Assembly (NCBI GenBank): GCA_041912595.1
Contig: JAYRMR010000004.1
Span: forward strand, 76,153-140,152
Origin: Roseateles_B sp041912595
GTDB taxonomy: Bacteria; Pseudomonadota; Gammaproteobacteria; Burkholderiales; Burkholderiaceae_C
Direction of reading: 5' to 3'
Length of the DNA stretch: 64,000 nucleotides
The position numbers and the translations under genes were made by a program. Positions 34,947 through 43,289 of this stretch are shown piece after piece (within the stretch, counting starts at the first letter, position 1; each line of letters opens with the position of its first letter). The notes beneath the pieces were generated by a model. The model saw nothing but the letters and a program-made list of their open reading frames with translations. It was not told where the DNA came from and made no database searches.

Positions 34947-35840
34947 ATGACCGATCGCCGCGCCCATCTGGACTTCTTTGCCATCAGCTCGCTGCTGGCC
35001 TGCTGCCTGCTGTGGGGCCTGGGTCAGGTGGCCATCAAGGCGGCGCTGACGGAGATCACGCCCATGTGGCAGGCCGGCCTGCGCTCGGCCGTGGCCGCCG
35101 TGCTGGTGTGGACGTGGGCGCGCTGGCGACGCATCCCGCTGTTCGATCACGACGGCAGCCTGCCGGGTGGTCTGCTGGTCGGCAGCCTCTTTGCCGCGGA
35201 GTTCGCCTGCATCTACGCCGGCATGCAGTACACCAGCGCCGCACGCATGGTGGTGTGGATCTATCTGTCGCCCTTCGTCGTGGCCCTGGGCATGCCCTTC
35301 ATCGCCCGCTCGGAGCGGCTGAGCCTGCGCCAGAGCGCCGGCCTGCTGCTGGCCTTCGGCGCTGTCGCCTTCGCCTTCGCGGAGGGCTTCGCCGCCCCGA
35401 CGGCCGACGCCCCGCACCAATGGCTGGGTGATGCGCTGGGCCTGCTGGCGGCGCTGCTGTGGGGCGGCACGACGCTGGCCATCCGGGCCACGCGCCTGTC
35501 GACGGCCAGCGCCGAGAAGACGCTGTTCTACCAGCTCGCCGTCTCCGCCGTGCTGCTGTGCGCCGGCGCCGTCTGGGCCGGCGAGGCCTGGCCACAGAGC
35601 TGGAGCTGGCGCCTGGCCGGGCTCTTCGGCTTCCAGGCGGTGATCGTGTCCTTCATCAGCTATCTCGTGTGGTTCTGGCTGATCCGCCACTACCCCGCCA
35701 CGCGGCTGGCCAGCTTCACCCTCAGCACGCCGCTCTTCGGCCTGCTGGCGGGCAGCGCGCTGCTGGGCGAGGCCATCTCCGGCCGCCTGATGGGTGCCAT
35801 GGCCGGGCTGGCGCTGGGCATCCTGCTCGTGAACCGCTGA
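34947..35840 (+). CDS. EamA/DMT-family transporter
   Basis: A 297-residue membrane protein with about ten helices built as two EamA repeats (roughly 5-140 and 155-295), typical of drug/metabolite exporters. FAISSLLACCLLWGLGQVAIKAAL opens the first unit and GLLAALLWGGTTLAIRATRL the second; it ends at LVNR. Substrate cannot be predicted. The ATG at 34947 has no clear ribosome-binding site but matches the family start. It stands divergent from the GNAT gene. Confidence 0.92.
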   Translation: MTDRRAHLDFFAISSLLACCLLWGLGQVAIKAALTEITPMWQAGLRSAVAAVLVWTWARWRRIPLFDHDGSLPGGLLVGSLFAAEFACIYAGMQYTSAARMVVWIYLSPFVVALGMPFIARSERLSLRQSAGLLLAFGAVAFAFAEGFAAPTADAPHQWLGDALGLLAALLWGGTTLAIRATRLSTASAEKTLFYQLAVSAVLLCAGAVWAGEAWPQSWSWRLAGLFGFQAVIVSFISYLVWFWLIRHYPATRLASFTLSTPLFGLLAGSALLGEAISGRLMGAMAGLALGILLVNR

Positions 35841-35938
35841 GCGCCCGGGCGAAAGCCGGCCGACCTGTCGCGCGCGCGGCAGGCCGGCCCGCGCCGCCGG
35901 CATAGACTCCGGCGATCCCAAGAACACCGGAGACCCCC

Positions 35939-36604
35939 ATGATCACGCTGTGCGGCTTCTCGCTCTCGAACTACTACAACAAGGTCAAGCTGGCCCTGCT
36001 GGAGAAGCAGATCCCCTTCCAGGAAGAGCTGGTGATGACGAAGTCGGCGGACGAAGCCGTGCTGAGCTGCTCGCCCCTGGGCAAGGTGCCCTTCATCAAG
36101 ACGCCGCAGGGGGCGCTGTGCGAGAGCCAGGTCATCATGGATTACCTGGAAGCGGCCTATCCGCAGCAGCCGCTGCTGCCGGCCGATCCCTTCGCCGCCG
36201 CCAAGCTGCGCGAGCTGACCACCTTCATCGAACTGCATCTCGAGCTGGTGGCTCGGGAGCTGTATGCGCAGGCCTTCTTCGGGGGCACGGTCAGCGAGTC
36301 CAAGCAGGAATGGGTGCGCAAGACGCTGAACAAGAACATCCCCGCCTTCAAGCGCCTGGCGCGCTTCGCGCCTTATGTTGGCGGCGAGCAGTTCTCGCAG
36401 GCCGATTGCGCCGCGTGGGTCAGCCTGCCGCTCGTGGGCATGGCCACCAAGGCCGTGCTGGGTGAAGATCTGCTGGCGACGCATGGCGTGGACTGGAAGA
36501 GTTATGCCAAGCTGATCGGCGACCGCCCCTCGGCCCAGCAGGTGGCGGCCGACCGCAAGGCCGACAACGACCGCCAGCTGGCCGCCGTCAAGGCCAGGGG
36601 CTGA
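35939..36604 (+). CDS. Glutathione S-transferase family protein
   Basis: A 221-residue enzyme with a thioredoxin-like N-terminal domain (ITLCGFSLSNYYNKVKLALLEKQIPF; then SPLGKVPFIKTPQGALCESQVIMDYLE, the glutathione-binding cis-Pro and ES motif) and an all-helical C-terminal domain. The Ser/Tyr cluster near residues 8-13 should supply the catalytic residue. It may conjugate or reduce small molecules with glutathione. GGAG precedes the ATG. The cupin gene follows after 14 bases and may share its transcript. Confidence 0.92.
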   Translation: MITLCGFSLSNYYNKVKLALLEKQIPFQEELVMTKSADEAVLSCSPLGKVPFIKTPQGALCESQVIMDYLEAAYPQQPLLPADPFAAAKLRELTTFIELHLELVARELYAQAFFGGTVSESKQEWVRKTLNKNIPAFKRLARFAPYVGGEQFSQADCAAWVSLPLVGMATKAVLGEDLLATHGVDWKSYAKLIGDRPSAQQVAADRKADNDRQLAAVKARG

Positions 36605-36618
36605 ACGCGGAGCCCGCC

Positions 36619-36897
36619 GTGGCGATGCCCTCCTCCCTCGACGAATTCCGCGCCGACGCCCTCGCCACGGGCTTCACGGAGGTGCTGACACGGAGCTGGG
36701 CGCCCGACACCGTCGTGGCAGCCCACACGCATCCCTTCGACGCCAAGGCATGGATCGTCCAGGGCGAGATGTGGCTCACCGTGGCGGGCGCCACGCGGCA
36801 CCTGCGCCCCGGTGATGGCTTCGAGCTGCCGGCCGCCACGGTGCACGACGAGCGCTACGGGCCGCAGGGCGCGACCTACTGGGTGGCCCGACGCTGA
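36619..36897 (+). CDS. Small cupin-fold protein
   Basis: A 92-residue single-domain cupin with the first metal motif reduced to HTHPFDAKAWIVQGE and the second as GDGFELPAATVHDE: His, His, Glu and a distal His could bind a metal. The function is unknown; such small cupins often bind a metabolite or act as isomerases. The GTG at 36619 is favoured over the ATG two codons later because GCGGAG lies at the correct distance. Confidence 0.85.
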   Translation: MAMPSSLDEFRADALATGFTEVLTRSWAPDTVVAAHTHPFDAKAWIVQGEMWLTVAGATRHLRPGDGFELPAATVHDERYGPQGATYWVARR

Positions 36898-37233
36898 GCT
36901 GGCAACGGCGGCCGGCCGCGCACCGTCGCGTGCAGCGCCGGTCCACCGCGCGACACGCTGTGGCGCGCACGCAGGCCGTCATGCCAAGCGACGAAGGCAT
37001 GACCGTCACGCCGGGATATCCCTGGCTATACTGAATTGGCACTGCCCTCCCCCGGCCGCCCCTCACCCGGGTGCGTTGCCAGTCCTGCCGCACCCAGGCG
37101 ATGGCATCCGGACTTGAGGGCTTGGGAAATTCACCACATTTCCGACGACCGGCACCGCGCGTGCCGGGCTTCCCGATGTCTCGAGGCAGTCTGCAGTTGA
37201 CTTCCAAACATCAACGCACAAGCGCCCCTGGTG
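36898..37233 (+). other. Intergenic region, no gene seen
   Basis: This 336-base region before the AraC-type regulator holds no credible gene. A TATACT hexamer at 37027-37032 could be a -10 box, but no good -35 stands at the right distance; TTGACT at 37198 is a second weak candidate. It probably contains the promoter of the regulator. Confidence 0.4.
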
Positions 37234-38136
37234 ATGCAGAAAATCAACTTCAAGGATCCTGCGCAGTACGGCAGCCTGTTCCATGCCGCCCCCGTGCGGA
37301 ACAGCGTTCCCTTCCAGTGGGGGGACCTCTACTTCGAGCGCCGCGAGGAAGCGGAGTTCGAGACCCTGGAGCACAGCATCGATGGCCATTACCTGATGGT
37401 CAAGCTGAATCCCTGGTCGATCGCCGACCGGCGCATTGACGGCAAGTGGCAGTCCGAGGTCCAGCGGCGAGGATCCGTGGCCTATGTGCCGGACGGCTGC
37501 CGCCACAGCGTGCGTTACCAGAAGCCGCTGGGTGCCTTGTGTTTCGTGACGCTGTCGCGCGGGCTGGTGGATGCCGTCGCCGACGAGCTGAACCAGCCCC
37601 GATTCGCCGGCCAGCCGCGCTTCGCCAAGGACACCGACCCCACGATGCTCAACGCGGTCGAGGCCATGGACCGCGAGTTGCGGGAGGGCAATCCCAACGG
37701 TGTCCTCTTCGCGCAGAACTACAGCAAGCTGATGGCCGCCCATCTGGTGCTGGGGTACGGGCAGACCCGTCGCGCCCGGCCCGGCCTGCAGAACCTGCCG
37801 CATCGGAAGATGAAATGGCTCGACGACTACATCGACGCCAACCTCGCCGCCAAGATCACCCTCGAGGAACTGGCCCAGCAGGTGGACCTGAGCCCCTACT
37901 ACTTCACCCGCATCTTCAAGGCCACCGCGGGCATGGCCCCGTACCAGTACGTCCTGCACAAGCGGATCGAGTTCGCACGGGCTTGCCTGAAGCTCGACCA
38001 GCAGTCCATCCAGGACGTCGCCCTGGCCTGCGGCTTCAGCGATGCCAGCCAGTTCTCGCGGCAGTTCACGAAGATCTGCCAGCAGACGCCCTCGGCCTAC
38101 CGACAGACCTGTCGCACCGACGGCCCGCCCGCCTGA
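37234..38136 (+). CDS. AraC-family transcriptional regulator
   Basis: A 300-residue regulator with an N-terminal ligand or dimerisation domain (cupin-like, about 1-170) and a C-terminal double helix-turn-helix at about 190-290 (ITLEELAQQVDLSPYYFTRIFKATAGMAPYQYVLHKRIE then SIQDVALACGFSDASQFSRQFTKICQQTPSAYR). I use the ATG at 37234; a GTG directly before it is equally possible. Its target is unknown; it is convergent with the six-gene biosynthetic operon that ends about 400 bases away, and could control it. Confidence 0.92.
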   Translation: MQKINFKDPAQYGSLFHAAPVRNSVPFQWGDLYFERREEAEFETLEHSIDGHYLMVKLNPWSIADRRIDGKWQSEVQRRGSVAYVPDGCRHSVRYQKPLGALCFVTLSRGLVDAVADELNQPRFAGQPRFAKDTDPTMLNAVEAMDRELREGNPNGVLFAQNYSKLMAAHLVLGYGQTRRARPGLQNLPHRKMKWLDDYIDANLAAKITLEELAQQVDLSPYYFTRIFKATAGMAPYQYVLHKRIEFARACLKLDQQSIQDVALACGFSDASQFSRQFTKICQQTPSAYRQTCRTDGPPA

Positions 38137-38302
38137 TCGCCCAGGGGCTGAAGCGCAGATGACGGGCGAGGAGCCGTGGTCCGCGTGGATCCGGTGACTC
38201 GCAGCGGACCGACGGGCTTGAATCCGCTTCAGCTCGCGTCGATGGGCTCGGGCTCGCGATCGGGCGGCGCGGAGCAGCGTTGAGCTGAGATCGGACTCCG
38301 GT

Positions 38303-38536
38303 TCATTGCCCGCCTTGCCTCTGGCACCGCGTCGGCAGCGCCCGCGCCCGCGACAACGCCAAAGCCAAGGCCAACAGCGACAGCAGCGGCACTACCAGGA
38401 TTGATGGATCTCCTGCCCTGCCCACGCCCGGCTCAGGTGCCTGCCCTGGCCCGGGCCCGGGTCCTGGCGCCGGTCCTGGTCCGGGTCCCGGCTTCCGTTT
38501 GAGGTCCGGTCTGCGCGGACCTGCGCGGTCCGCCAC
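38303..38536 (-). CDS. Possible small Pro/Gly-rich protein with membrane tail
   Basis: A doubtful 77-residue frame directly after the HExxH gene. It has a GTG start seven bases past that gene's stop with GAGGGGG just before it (closer than usual). It reads as a basic start, a PG-dipeptide tract, then a hydrophobic stretch ILVVPLLSLLALALALS followed by Arg-rich residues, like a C-terminal sorting tail or membrane anchor. The underlying DNA is a GC-rich CCTGGCCC/GGTCC-type repeat, so a chance frame is quite possible. The remaining bases of this region (38137-38302) show no gene. Confidence 0.3.
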   Translation of the reverse strand: MADRAGPRRPDLKRKPGPGPGPAPGPGPGPGQAPEPGVGRAGDPSILVVPLLSLLALALALSRARALPTRCQRQGGQ

Positions 38537-38542
38537 GCCCCC

Positions 38543-39709
38543 TCAGGCCATGGCCACCGCCACCTTCAGGCGGGTCAAGGCCACCCTCATGTGGTCGTAA
38601 TGCCGGTGGGCGTAGTGCTGGACGGGTCCGGGCACCTCCAGCGCGTCGTGCACGAAGTCCAGCAGCGCCGCCTTCACCTGCGCGAGGGGCGCCTGCCTGA
38701 TGAGCGACTCGAGGTCGAGGATGTCCCGCAGGATGCCGCGCAGCGTGGGCACGAGCGTCCCATTCAGATGGATCTTGCCGTCGACGATCTCCAGCGCCCC
38801 GCGCCGCTTCAGCAGGTTGAAGAACATGTAGCTGGACAGTGCGTCGTAGGAGGGCCAGGCCTGCCCCTCCGCATCGAAGCTGACCCCGTCGACGCCATAT
38901 CGCAGCAGCCGCTCCGCCAGGATGAACTCGAAGAGGAAGGCCGTGCTGACCTGGAAGGCATCCCCGTCATCCAGCAGGGCCAGCGCGCTGGCCACATCCA
39001 CGCGCAACTCCTCCAGGCCCGCCAGAGGCCGGCTGGACTTGAGCTTGAGAAAGGCCGGAATCGGGAGATCACCGACGCGCTGGTGGTGGTACTCGTGCAT
39101 CCAGACCCAATAGACCGTCGCCCGCTCGATCGCCGGGTAGCCGGCGTCCCGGAGGTGCTGAAACGAATCGTCTGTGGTCAGGTGCTCGACGATGCGTTGG
39201 GTCAGCTTGTGGTGACGGCTGGCGAACTTGTTGATGAGGTAGTAGATCTTGTCGCCAGGCTCCTGAACCGCACCCATGTGGTTCTCCGGGAAAATGGCCA
39301 CCGTGTGCACCGGGATCAGGCCCTCCGTCGACTCACGCACGACGATGGGCATCACATTGGTCGCGTACTTCCTCAGCGCGGGGTCCACGGGCAGAAGCTC
39401 GAACTTCAGATACTCCAGACCCATGGGCTTGGCGTAGGGCGCGCTGAGCAGGGAGATGAGGGTGTCGCTGCGGGGGTTGTTGAAGTAGCGCCGGGTGTCT
39501 CGCAAGGAGAAGCCGTCCCCGGTGGCGCAGCGCTGGAGATCCCTCAACAGGCTGCGGGCGCATTCCATGTCGAAGAAATCAGGCACCGCCATCAGCTGAT
39601 CCATCAGCGAGCGGGCCGCGCGCAGGCTCAGCCCCTGGGGGTTGCCGATCCAGCCCAGCGTCTGCTGACGGATGGCGTTGAGCCGGGGCAGCGTGGCGTC
39701 GTAGTTCAT
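38543..39709 (-). CDS. Uncharacterised protein with HExxH-type metal motif
   Basis: I do not recognise this 388-residue cytosolic protein. It has no signal peptide. A gluzincin-like motif is visible: His205-Glu206-Tyr-His-His209 in WMHEYHHQR, then Glu234 25 residues later in GLEELRVD, which could complete a zinc site. The protein is mostly helical around it. It might be a peptidase, a hydrolase or a metal-dependent modifying enzyme. The ATG overlaps the stop of the LysE gene by four bases (ATGA), so it is the last firmly supported gene of the six-gene operon and likely acts in the same pathway. Confidence 0.85.
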   Translation of the reverse strand: MNYDATLPRLNAIRQQTLGWIGNPQGLSLRAARSLMDQLMAVPDFFDMECARSLLRDLQRCATGDGFSLRDTRRYFNNPRSDTLISLLSAPYAKPMGLEYLKFELLPVDPALRKYATNVMPIVVRESTEGLIPVHTVAIFPENHMGAVQEPGDKIYYLINKFASRHHKLTQRIVEHLTTDDSFQHLRDAGYPAIERATVYWVWMHEYHHQRVGDLPIPAFLKLKSSRPLAGLEELRVDVASALALLDDGDAFQVSTAFLFEFILAERLLRYGVDGVSFDAEGQAWPSYDALSSYMFFNLLKRRGALEIVDGKIHLNGTLVPTLRGILRDILDLESLIRQAPLAQVKAALLDFVHDALEVPGPVQHYAHRHYDHMRVALTRLKVAVAMA

Positions 39710-40344
39710 GACATCGCTTCCAGAAGTTCACGGGCGATGGGCACGATGGACAGCAGCAGCAGGCCGCCCATCAGCAGCTTGAAGGCCAGGTCTCTGCGGG
39801 GGCTGGTCAGCAGGCGCGACATGAATCCGCCAAAAACGGCCCAGACCAGCATGCAGGGCGCATTGATCACCAGGAAGGTGAGCGCCACGAGCCCCACCTG
39901 CGGCAGGCCGGCGGCCGGCGAGGTATAGGACGTCACGGCGCCAAAGGCCATGATCCAGGCCTTGGGATTGAACAGGGGCAGCGCCAAGCCACTGGGAAAC
40001 GAGACGGCCGCGGCCGGCTGCCCGTCGGCGCTGTGGCCCTCGGCCACGGGCGCTTCACCGCCGGGCGCTGTCATCAGCTTCCATGCGAGGTAGGCGATGT
40101 AGAGCAGCCCCACGCCCTTGAGCGCCAGCAGGAAGCCGGGGCTGCGGCCCAGCAGTTCGAAGAGCCCGAGGCCGGACACGAGCACCATGCCTCCAAGGCC
40201 CGTTGCGATCCCCAGGATCATCGGCAAGGACCGCACCGGGCCATGACGGGCCCCCGAGGCCAGCACCAGGAAATTGGCGGGCCCTGGCGTGATGGACATG
40301 GCCACGGCGTACAGGCAGAACGCCAGGAAGAGTTCGATGTTCAT
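39706..40344 (-). CDS. LysE/RhtB-family exporter
   Basis: A 212-residue six-helix membrane protein of the amino-acid exporter family. AVAMSITPGPANFLVLASGARHG and LALPLFNPKAWIMAFGAV are the diagnostic regions. The family exports amino acids and related small molecules. It overlaps the aminotransferase gene by four bases (ATGA) and the HExxH gene by four. I infer that it exports the pathway product or keeps a toxic intermediate low. Confidence 0.95.
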   Translation of the reverse strand: MNIELFLAFCLYAVAMSITPGPANFLVLASGARHGPVRSLPMILGIATGLGGMVLVSGLGLFELLGRSPGFLLALKGVGLLYIAYLAWKLMTAPGGEAPVAEGHSADGQPAAAVSFPSGLALPLFNPKAWIMAFGAVTSYTSPAAGLPQVGLVALTFLVINAPCMLVWAVFGGFMSRLLTSPRRDLAFKLLMGGLLLLSIVPIARELLEAMS

Positions 40345-41588
40345 GGCGCCTCGACTGCCGGTTGGAGGGTGGAACCCCGGGCCGCGGCGAGCGACCGCGC
40401 GAGCCGCTGAGCGGCCTCCTGCGCGGTGGCCGGGGAGATCATGGAATAGGACAGGCGCAAGGTGTGCGGCTCGGGATCCGCGGCATAGAAGGCCGCCCCC
40501 GGCACGAAGACGACCCCCTGCTCGACGCCGTGAGCCAGGACGCGGGCCGCATCCACGGAGGGGTCGAGACGCGCCCAGAGGAACATGCCGCCCTGGGGCT
40601 CGACAAAGTCGATGTCGTCGCCCAGATGCTGGCGCAACGCCGCCATCAGGGCGTCGCGACGCCGCCGGTAGCCGTCGCGCAGGACCTGCAGGCGCAAGGG
40701 CAGGCGGCCGCTGGCGAGGTAGGTCGCGACCACATGCTGGGACAGCGTGCAGCTGTGCAGGTCGATGGCCTGCTTGGCGAGGGCGGCCTGCCGGAAGCAG
40801 GCGTCCGAGAGCACCATCCATCCGATCCGCAAGCCTGGCGCCAGGATCTTGGAGAAGGACGAGAGGTAGATGACCCGTTCGCTGGCGCCCTGCCGGCGAG
40901 CCAGCGTGTAGAGGCTGTCGAGCGGCGCGCCCTGGAAGCGCAGCGCGCCATAGGGATCGTCCTCGATGAGCATCGTGCCGCTGCGCGCAGCAAGCTGCAC
41001 CAGCTGCTGTCGGCGCGCCAGCGACAGCGTCGCACCGGTGGGGTTTCCGAAATCCGGCACGACGTAGATGGCCTTCACCCGGTGCTGCTCGACATAGCGC
41101 TCGACCCAATCGACGTCCATGCCATTCGCATCCGAGGGCGCCGAGACGATCTGGGCCTCGGCCAGCCCGAAGGCCTGCAGCGCGGCCAGGTAGGAGGGGC
41201 GCTCCAGGATGATGCGATCCCCGGGCGCGAGCAGGATGCGGGCCGCCAGGTCGAGCCCTTGCTGCGACCCTGCGGTCACCAGGACCTGCTCCGGACGCGC
41301 CTCCATGCCTCGCTCCGCCATCAGCGCCGTGATCTCGGCCCGCAACGGCCACCGGCCTTCGGTTTCGCTGTACTGGAAGAGGCTGGCATCGGCCTGGGAC
41401 TCGACATCCGCAAGAATGGCGCCCAGACCCTCCAGGTCGAACAGGTCCGGTGCCGGGATGCCACCGGCCAGGGAGATCATGCCGGGCGTCCGGCTGTGCT
41501 TGAGCAGGTCCCGCACGGCCGAACTCTGCAGGCGCTGCATGCGCCCGGCGAACTCGACGGACTCAGACGATGGGTGAAGTGGCGTCAT
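40341..41588 (-). CDS. PLP-dependent aminotransferase, fold type I (LysN/MocR-like, without DNA-binding domain)
   Basis: A 415-residue class I aminotransferase. The PLP Schiff-base Lys is Lys247 in SSFSKILAPGLRIGW; the GNPTG motif and YLAALQAFG, IEDDPYGALRF blocks are present, and an RLSYSM segment gives the carboxylate-binding Arg. Similar enzymes are 2-aminoadipate and aromatic-amino-acid aminotransferases. It probably makes or consumes the amino group of the pathway product. It overlaps the thioesterase gene by 26 bases and the LysE gene by four. ATG at 41588 chosen by the family start; a longer frame upstream is shadow coding. Confidence 0.93.
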   Translation of the reverse strand: MTPLHPSSESVEFAGRMQRLQSSAVRDLLKHSRTPGMISLAGGIPAPDLFDLEGLGAILADVESQADASLFQYSETEGRWPLRAEITALMAERGMEARPEQVLVTAGSQQGLDLAARILLAPGDRIILERPSYLAALQAFGLAEAQIVSAPSDANGMDVDWVERYVEQHRVKAIYVVPDFGNPTGATLSLARRQQLVQLAARSGTMLIEDDPYGALRFQGAPLDSLYTLARRQGASERVIYLSSFSKILAPGLRIGWMVLSDACFRQAALAKQAIDLHSCTLSQHVVATYLASGRLPLRLQVLRDGYRRRRDALMAALRQHLGDDIDFVEPQGGMFLWARLDPSVDAARVLAHGVEQGVVFVPGAAFYAADPEPHTLRLSYSMISPATAQEAAQRLARSLAAARGSTLQPAVEAP

Positions 41589-42150
41589 GGTGTTGAAGCG
41601 AGTCGAGAAGTAGCGAAGACGGCTCGTCGTCCGGCGGGGCGGGCATGGCGAAGCGGGAGGCCCAGCTTTCATCGTCGCCCTCCATCGCGCGGGCCACGGA
41701 CACGATGCCGCTGGCCTTGAAGTGCAGCGCCCCGTGCCGCCCGAGAAGCCGAGCCTCGACAAACGCCAGCGAGCTGGTGCGGCGCAGCACACGGCATTCA
41801 AGCTCCGGGGCGGCCGATCGCACCGGCTTCATGAAGTCCATGGAGAGCTGCAGCGTGCCGCAGGTGCGCCCGCGAAAGAGCAGGACACCGGCGGTGGCAA
41901 TGCCGCAGTCCGCCATGGCCGCGAGCGTGGCGCCATTGATGGCCTCACCGCCCAGCCCGCCGGCATGCGCCGCCAGCGGGCGGACCAGGCGGATCCGCAC
42001 CGCCTGCTCGTCCGAGAGGTCCAGCGCAGCGCCCATGTGCGTCAGCAAGGCCATCGTGTTGAGGCGGCTTTCCCAGCAGGCGCGCTGCGCGGCATCCAGC
42101 GGGAAGCGGATCGCCCGGTCCTGCGCCAGCGGGGACGGCGGCCTGTCCAT
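41563..42150 (-). CDS. Hotdog-fold thioesterase-like protein
   Basis: A 195-residue protein with the PaaI/4HBT hotdog pattern: GGEAINGATLAAMADCGIATAG (the helix with catalytic Asp), LSMDFMKPVR and later SLAFVEARLLGRHG. Family members hydrolyse acyl-CoA or acyl-carrier thioesters. In the six-gene operon it could release an acyl intermediate. Its start overlaps the radical SAM gene's stop by one base (TGATG). The C-terminal 25 residues are rich in Asp/Ser and likely disordered. Confidence 0.85.
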   Translation of the reverse strand: MDRPPSPLAQDRAIRFPLDAAQRACWESRLNTMALLTHMGAALDLSDEQAVRIRLVRPLAAHAGGLGGEAINGATLAAMADCGIATAGVLLFRGRTCGTLQLSMDFMKPVRSAAPELECRVLRRTSSLAFVEARLLGRHGALHFKASGIVSVARAMEGDDESWASRFAMPAPPDDEPSSLLLDSLQHHDATSPIV

Positions 42151-43286
42151 CAGCTGAGCTCCAGCGGCTGCAGGGCCTGGGCGTCCTCATGCAGCGGCGG
42201 CTGCGGCTTGCGTCGATAGGGCGACCAGATGAACTGCCGCCAGTAGCTCTCGGCGACGTCCACCCAGGTCTCCAGCGTTTCCCTGGAGGCCAGCGATCCG
42301 GCGAGGCTCACCATGAACCAGCTGTAGACCGCCTGGCTGTCCCGGCAGCCCTCGCAATGGCCCGAGGTGCAGCAGCGCTCGAGCGTCTGCAGATCGGCCT
42401 TCCAGGTATTGAACATGGGCAAGACGGGCGCCCCGCTCGCGACGCGCTCCGCGTTGTCCGGGTGGTCCACGCTAATGCTGGGACAGCTGTCCCGGCCGAA
42501 GCTGCCCAACCAGCTGGAGCCGGTCACCATGGCCTCGATATGGGCCGGATGGTTCAGGACCACCTCCGGGTAGGCCTCGCGGACGCGCAGCATCTCCGCC
42601 AGCAGCAGGCGCTGGTTGTGCATGCGCAAGGGGTGTCCCGTGTTGTATTCGCTGTAGAAGTTGAAGGTGACCGTGTTGCCGTTGTCGCGGATGCGCTGCA
42701 CGGTGGACTCCACGTGCCCCAGCCCGCGCTCCGTCACCGCGAACACGAAGCAGGCGCGGGGGTCGTCCTTGTAGTTGGCCAGTGCCGTGTCGAAGAGACC
42801 GGTGAAGGTGCGGCCGCCCGGCTTGATCGCCCGCAGCTCGTCATCCAGCGGGCCGCCGCCGAAGACCGACACGAAGACCGTGACGTTCTCGAAGGGCGCC
42901 TCGCGGGGCAATGCCCGCAGGCCGTTGGTCGAGATGGACACATAGCGCATGCCCTCGACGAAGGCCGCCACGCGGTCCGGAAACAGGGCCGGCTCGCCCC
43001 CGATCAGCAGCGCCGCCGACACCTTCTGGCGGCGCTGGGTTTCAATGAAGGCCTTCCAGTCGTCCAGGGACTTGGCCTCGCCCGCCGTCTTGTCGTGACC
43101 GTATTCATAGAACCAGCAACCCTTGCAGCGGATGTTGCAGGCATTGGTGACGTGGTACTCCGAGGCACGCACGCGGGAGCCGAAGCGGCGCAGGGCATCG
43201 AGCCGGCCGGCCAGGACTTCATCACCTGCCAAGAGTTCCTCGATGCGGGCCGCCACGGCATGGCGGGCAACAGTGCGGTCCTGCAT
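42150..43286 (-). CDS. Radical SAM enzyme with auxiliary Cys cluster
   Basis: A 378-residue enzyme. The cluster motif is CNIRCKGCW with Cys50, Cys54 and Cys57 (C-x3-C-x2-C), so it should hold a [4Fe-4S] cluster and generate a 5'-deoxyadenosyl radical from S-adenosylmethionine. GGEPALFPD and the VSISTNG strand follow. A second Cys group near the C terminus (Cys305, Cys306, Cys311, Cys314 in RCCTSGHCEGC) could bind another iron-sulfur cluster, as in SPASM/Twitch-type enzymes. Homology does not tell me the reaction. It follows the di-iron gene by three bases and overlaps the thioesterase by one. Confidence 0.93.
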   Translation of the reverse strand: MQDRTVARHAVAARIEELLAGDEVLAGRLDALRRFGSRVRASEYHVTNACNIRCKGCWFYEYGHDKTAGEAKSLDDWKAFIETQRRQKVSAALLIGGEPALFPDRVAAFVEGMRYVSISTNGLRALPREAPFENVTVFVSVFGGGPLDDELRAIKPGGRTFTGLFDTALANYKDDPRACFVFAVTERGLGHVESTVQRIRDNGNTVTFNFYSEYNTGHPLRMHNQRLLLAEMLRVREAYPEVVLNHPAHIEAMVTGSSWLGSFGRDSCPSISVDHPDNAERVASGAPVLPMFNTWKADLQTLERCCTSGHCEGCRDSQAVYSWFMVSLAGSLASRETLETWVDVAESYWRQFIWSPYRRKPQPPLHEDAQALQPLELS

Positions 43287-43289
43287 GGC

